Of a DNA stretch of 6,571 nt, positions 4,867-6,571 are shown in pieces (positions within the stretch are counted from its first letter, which is position 1; each line of letters starts with the position of its first letter). Under the pieces are notes generated by a model. The model saw only the letters and a list, made by a program, of their open reading frames with translations. It had not been told where the DNA came from and ran no database searches. The DNA lies in NCBI GenBank assembly GCA_964636655.1, contig CAZWTK010000060.1:1-6571 (forward strand), in the 5' to 3' direction. Both the position numbers and the translations under genes were made by a program. The stretch is from Fen-549 sp964636655. GTDB taxonomy: Bacteria; Actinomycetota; Thermoleophilia; Gaiellales; Gaiellaceae.

Positions 4867-4983
4867 GCCGCCGCGGCAGCCGACACGCGCGGCTGCGGCT
4901 CACAGACGCCATCCCCCGGGTCTCCTTTGTCGATCGCCGCGAAAAGTCGTCATGCCCTCCGCAGGAGGGCGGACTTTTCGCGG
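4867..4983. repeat. Composite two-hairpin repeat, copy 4
   Basis: The first element pairs GCAGCCG with CGGCTGC (about 4877-4883 and 4890-4896), a stem whose sequence differs from copies 1-3 on both arms. It is followed by GGCTCACAGACGCCATCCC. The second hairpin (4937-4983) has outer stem CCGCGAAAAGTC/GACTTTTCGCGG, a GTCAT bulge, and inner stem GCCCTCC/GGAGGGC with a GCA loop. On the minus strand it begins four bases after the stop codon of the J-like gene, in the position of a terminator, but no U-tract follows. Confidence 0.8.
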
Positions 4984-4987
4984 AAAC

Positions 4988-5638
4988 TCAGGCGCTGCCC
5001 ACCACTAGGACGATCAGCCAGATCCAGAGCCCGATCACGATTGCGTCGGCGCCCCAGGTCACCCAGACGGCCGCGTCCGTGTACTCCGACAGACGGTCGA
5101 CGGCCTCGATGCGAGCCAGCAGCAGCGGGTCGTCGCCCTGCTCGAGCTGCTGCATGCGCAGACGGTGCTGCTCTCTGCGCCCCTGCGCGGCGATCAAGAG
5201 CACCGCCAGACCGCAGGAAAACGCCACCGCGCTGGCCACCCACATCGTCGTTAAGAGCGCGTCCCTGAACGCCGTGGCGCTGGTCAGCGAGGCACTGTTG
5301 GCGAACACGGCCAAGACCAGGACGAAGGCCGCGAGAAGCACCGGTACGGCGAGGATCGCGCAGATATAGGCGCGCCAGGGAAAGCCGGGGCTGATGACGG
5401 GCTCGGCTTCCTCCTCCTCTTCGGCCGCGGCGTCGAGTTGACGATCGTAGGCCGTGCGCGTCGTGGGGTCGATCAGCGTTTTACGGGCCTGATGGATGAT
5501 CTGGAGCCAGTCGGTCGCCGAAGGATCGTTGAGCGCGAGAGCCCCCCGCCAGTGGTCTTCGAGCGCCCGCGCCGCCAGGTCGATGTCGTCCTCGGAGGCG
5601 TCACGCCAGACGCCGAGGATCTCGTAGTAGTTGCTCAC
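4988..5638 (-). CDS. J-domain-like membrane protein lacking the HPD motif
   Basis: This 216-residue protein opens with YYEILGVWRDASEDDI (residues 4-19) and has LIDPTTRTAYDRQL (55-68). Both are hallmarks of helices I and III-IV of a DnaJ J domain. The loop that should read HPD reads HWR (29-31), so the classic stimulation of DnaK ATPase is probably lost. An acidic linker (EEEEEAE, 73-79) leads to three predicted membrane helices: about 90-112, 129-151 and 189-213. A charged, Gln-rich stretch (152-186) lies between the last two. The J-like part is presumably cytosolic. The GTG start has no Shine-Dalgarno, and a -10-like TAGGCT lies eight bases upstream, suggesting a leaderless mRNA. It lies between smpB and ssrA; a role in ribosome rescue or protein quality control is only inferred. 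Repeat copy 4 follows the stop. Confidence 0.8.
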   Translation of the reverse strand: MSNYYEILGVWRDASEDDIDLAARALEDHWRGALALNDPSATDWLQIIHQARKTLIDPTTRTAYDRQLDAAAEEEEEAEPVISPGFPWRAYICAILAVPVLLAAFVLVLAVFANSASLTSATAFRDALLTTMWVASAVAFSCGLAVLLIAAQGRREQHRLRMQQLEQGDDPLLLARIEAVDRLSEYTDAAVWVTWGADAIVIGLWIWLIVLVVGSA

Positions 5639-5675
5639 GGCCTAAGAGCCTAAACCGTCGGGAAGACGCAGTCGA
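5639..5675 (-). promoter_or_regulatory. Candidate leaderless promoter of the J-like gene
   Basis: On the minus strand TCGACT (5675-5670) and TAGGCT (5652-5647) are separated by 17 bases. The GTG start codon follows TAGGCT after eight bases, so transcription would begin at or next to it. This fits the lack of a ribosome binding site. The match is moderate. Confidence 0.35.
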
Positions 5676-5827
5676 GGAATTTGAAGCACGGCTGCCATAA
5701 ATCCGGCTTTCGCGCTTCTTGATCCGAGCCTGGGACGGTTGAGTCGTGAGAACCCTACGAGTGGTCTCGACTGCAACCGCCCTGATCGCGCTTGGTAACC
5801 CTTCAGGTCGGAATCACCAACTAGCGA

Positions 5828-6289
5828 CTAGCGACGGGCCTTGAGCTCGCGCTCGATCTCGCGCTTGGCGTCGCGCCTGGCGAGGTCGTCACGCTTGTCG
5901 CGGCCGGTCTTGCCGCGTGCCAGCGCCAGCTCGACCTTGACCCGCCCGGCCTTGAAGTAGAGCCGCGTCGGCACGAGCGTCAGGCCCTTCTCGTGCAACT
6001 CGCTGCCGAGCGAGACGATCTCGCGCTGCTTGAGCAGCAGCTTTCGCTCGCGGTCGGGGTCGTGGGAGCCGAGCGCGGCCTGCTCGTAGGGAGCGATGTG
6101 GGCTCCGATCAGCCAGGCCTCGCCGGCGCGAATGTCGGCGAAGGCTCGCGTCAGGCTCGCCTGCCCCAGGCGAAGCGACTTTACCTCGCTGCCCGTTAGC
6201 ACGAGCCCGGCCTCGAAGCGCTCGAGCAGGTGGTAGTCGTGCCGGGCGCGGCGGTTGTCGACGATCAGCTTCTCTCCCTCTGCAGACAC
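5828..6289 (-). CDS. smpB: SsrA-binding protein SmpB
   Basis: SmpB binds the tRNA-like domain of tmRNA and places it in the A site of ribosomes stalled on non-stop mRNA. This 153-residue protein has the family landmarks in order: NRRARHDY (about 12-19), ERFEAGLVLTGSEVKSLR (about 23-40), the beta-barrel segment AWLIGAHIAPYEQ (about 58-70), ERKLLLKQREI (about 80-90), GLTLVPTRLYFKAGRVKVEL (about 101-120), and the C-terminal GKTGRDKRDDLARRDAKREI. That last segment forms the basic helix entering the mRNA channel. The GTG start at 6289 gives the expected N-terminus. It has no Shine-Dalgarno, but a TACAAT lies seven bases before it, which suggests a leaderless transcript. rnr is just upstream and ssrA about 1.2 kb downstream on the same strand. 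Confidence 0.97.
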   Translation of the reverse strand: MSAEGEKLIVDNRRARHDYHLLERFEAGLVLTGSEVKSLRLGQASLTRAFADIRAGEAWLIGAHIAPYEQAALGSHDPDRERKLLLKQREIVSLGSELHEKGLTLVPTRLYFKAGRVKVELALARGKTGRDKRDDLARRDAKREIERELKARR

Positions 6290-6296
6290 AACCGCG

Positions 6297-6302
6297 ATTG
6301 TA
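6297..6302 (-). promoter_or_regulatory. smpB -10 element, leaderless start
   Basis: TACAAT on the minus strand ends seven bases before the GTG start codon, so the transcript should begin at or near the codon. The hexamer is the same as at the tmRNA promoter. The -35 region (around 6320-6326, GAATGG) is poor. Confidence 0.5.
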
Positions 6303-6333
6303 GGGGTAGGCGGCTCTCCCCATTCCGCGCCGT

Positions 6334-6352
6334 CGCAGGCCGAGCGCCTGCG
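6334..6352 (-). terminator. Hairpin directly after rnr
   Basis: CGCAGGC (6334-6340) pairs perfectly with GCCTGCG (6346-6352) around a five-base loop, and the rnr stop codon ends right next to it at 6353. No U-tract follows. Together with the smpB -10 box just downstream it suggests that rnr and smpB are separate transcription units. Confidence 0.45.
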
Positions 6353-6571
6353 CTAGCGCCGCGTACCACGGCGGGAACGCGCCGTTCCGGCCCGCCGCAG
6401 CTCGACCTTGCCCGAGTGGCGCTCGATCCTCTCCACCTCCACCTCGATCTCGTCGCCGAGGCGCCAGCGGCTGCCGCGACGGCCCTCCAGCGCCGTCCCC
6501 AGCAGGTCGAGCTCGTAGTAGTCGCCGCCCAGGCGCCGCACGGGCAAAAAGCCCTCGAACACCTCGCCGAA
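6353..6571 (-). CDS. rnr: Ribonuclease R, C-terminal S1 domain (partial, runs off the right edge)
   Basis: RNase R is a 3'-5' exoribonuclease that degrades structured RNA and, with SmpB-tmRNA, non-stop mRNAs. Only the last 72 residues are in the window. They read FGEVFEGFLPVRRLGGDYY, then ELDLLGTALEGRRGSR, WRLGDEIEVEVERIERHSG and KVELRRAG, ending in a short basic tail. The patterns GFLPVR...DYYEL, GTALEGRR and RLGDEIEV.VERI are those of the S1 RNA-binding domain at the end of RNase R. The catalytic RNB domain lies outside. The stop is followed at once by a hairpin and then, 63 bases on, by the smpB start. The association of rnr with smpB fits their joint role. Confidence 0.85.
   Translation of the reverse strand, partial: FGEVFEGFLPVRRLGGDYYELDLLGTALEGRRGSRWRLGDEIEVEVERIERHSGKVELRRAGTARSRRGTRR

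Noticed and set aside
1258..4983. CRISPR array
   Set aside because: The repeats are long, structured, irregularly spaced and separated by genes. There are no uniform spacers and no cas genes.
4706..4983. Kink-turn in the bulged hairpin
   Set aside because: The strand opposite the ATGAC bulge has only a single C, so the tandem G-A pairs of a kink-turn cannot form, and copy 2 has a different bulge.
5676..5827. tRNA or other RNA gene between the J-like gene and smpB
   Set aside because: No cloverleaf, T-loop signature or stable long hairpin was found. Only a weak TTGGT/ACCAA pairing lies after smpB.

Overview
The window is GC-rich chromosomal DNA with GTG and TTG starts, probable leaderless genes and typical actinobacterial proteins. 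I infer a high-GC actinobacterium, perhaps of the Solirubrobacterales/Gaiellales (Thermoleophilia) type. A run of exactly 100 N (4432-4531) marks it as a draft or metagenome scaffold. The lineage is inferred from style, not from a diagnostic marker.

Left part (1-2220): the start of a secreted or membrane protein runs off the left edge on the minus strand. A divergent upstream region follows, then a lipoprotein of the DUF2807 (GIN-domain-like) type built from eight GSG repeats with a hairpin right after its stop. Next come a 440-base region without a clear gene and a small SnoaL-like ester cyclase on the plus strand.

Middle (2251-4120): a complete PLP-dependent glutamate decarboxylase on the minus strand converges with the ester cyclase. 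Upstream of it lies a short plus-strand remnant that resembles the C-terminus of a class II glutamine amidotransferase.

Right part (4074-6571), all minus strand, is a trans-translation locus in the transcription order rnr (C-terminal end only), smpB, a J-like membrane protein, a duplicated tmRNA 5' fragment with its own promoter, and ssrA (tmRNA). SmpB binds tmRNA and delivers it to stalled ribosomes. tmRNA encodes the proteolysis tag ADQNLALAA, and RNase R degrades the released non-stop mRNA, so the neighbourhood makes functional sense. The N gap cuts tmRNA, but the two flanks join exactly into the sequence of the duplicated fragment. With the gap closed at zero length, tmRNA is 356 nt.

The most unusual content is a family of at least four composite repeats, each made of two hairpins separated by a conserved stretch (GGCTCACA...GCCATCCC). 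They lie after the DUF2807 gene, after tmRNA, after the tmRNA fragment and after the J-like gene. Sequence differences between copies are compensated across both arms of the stems, so structure appears to be selected. I do not recognise the family.
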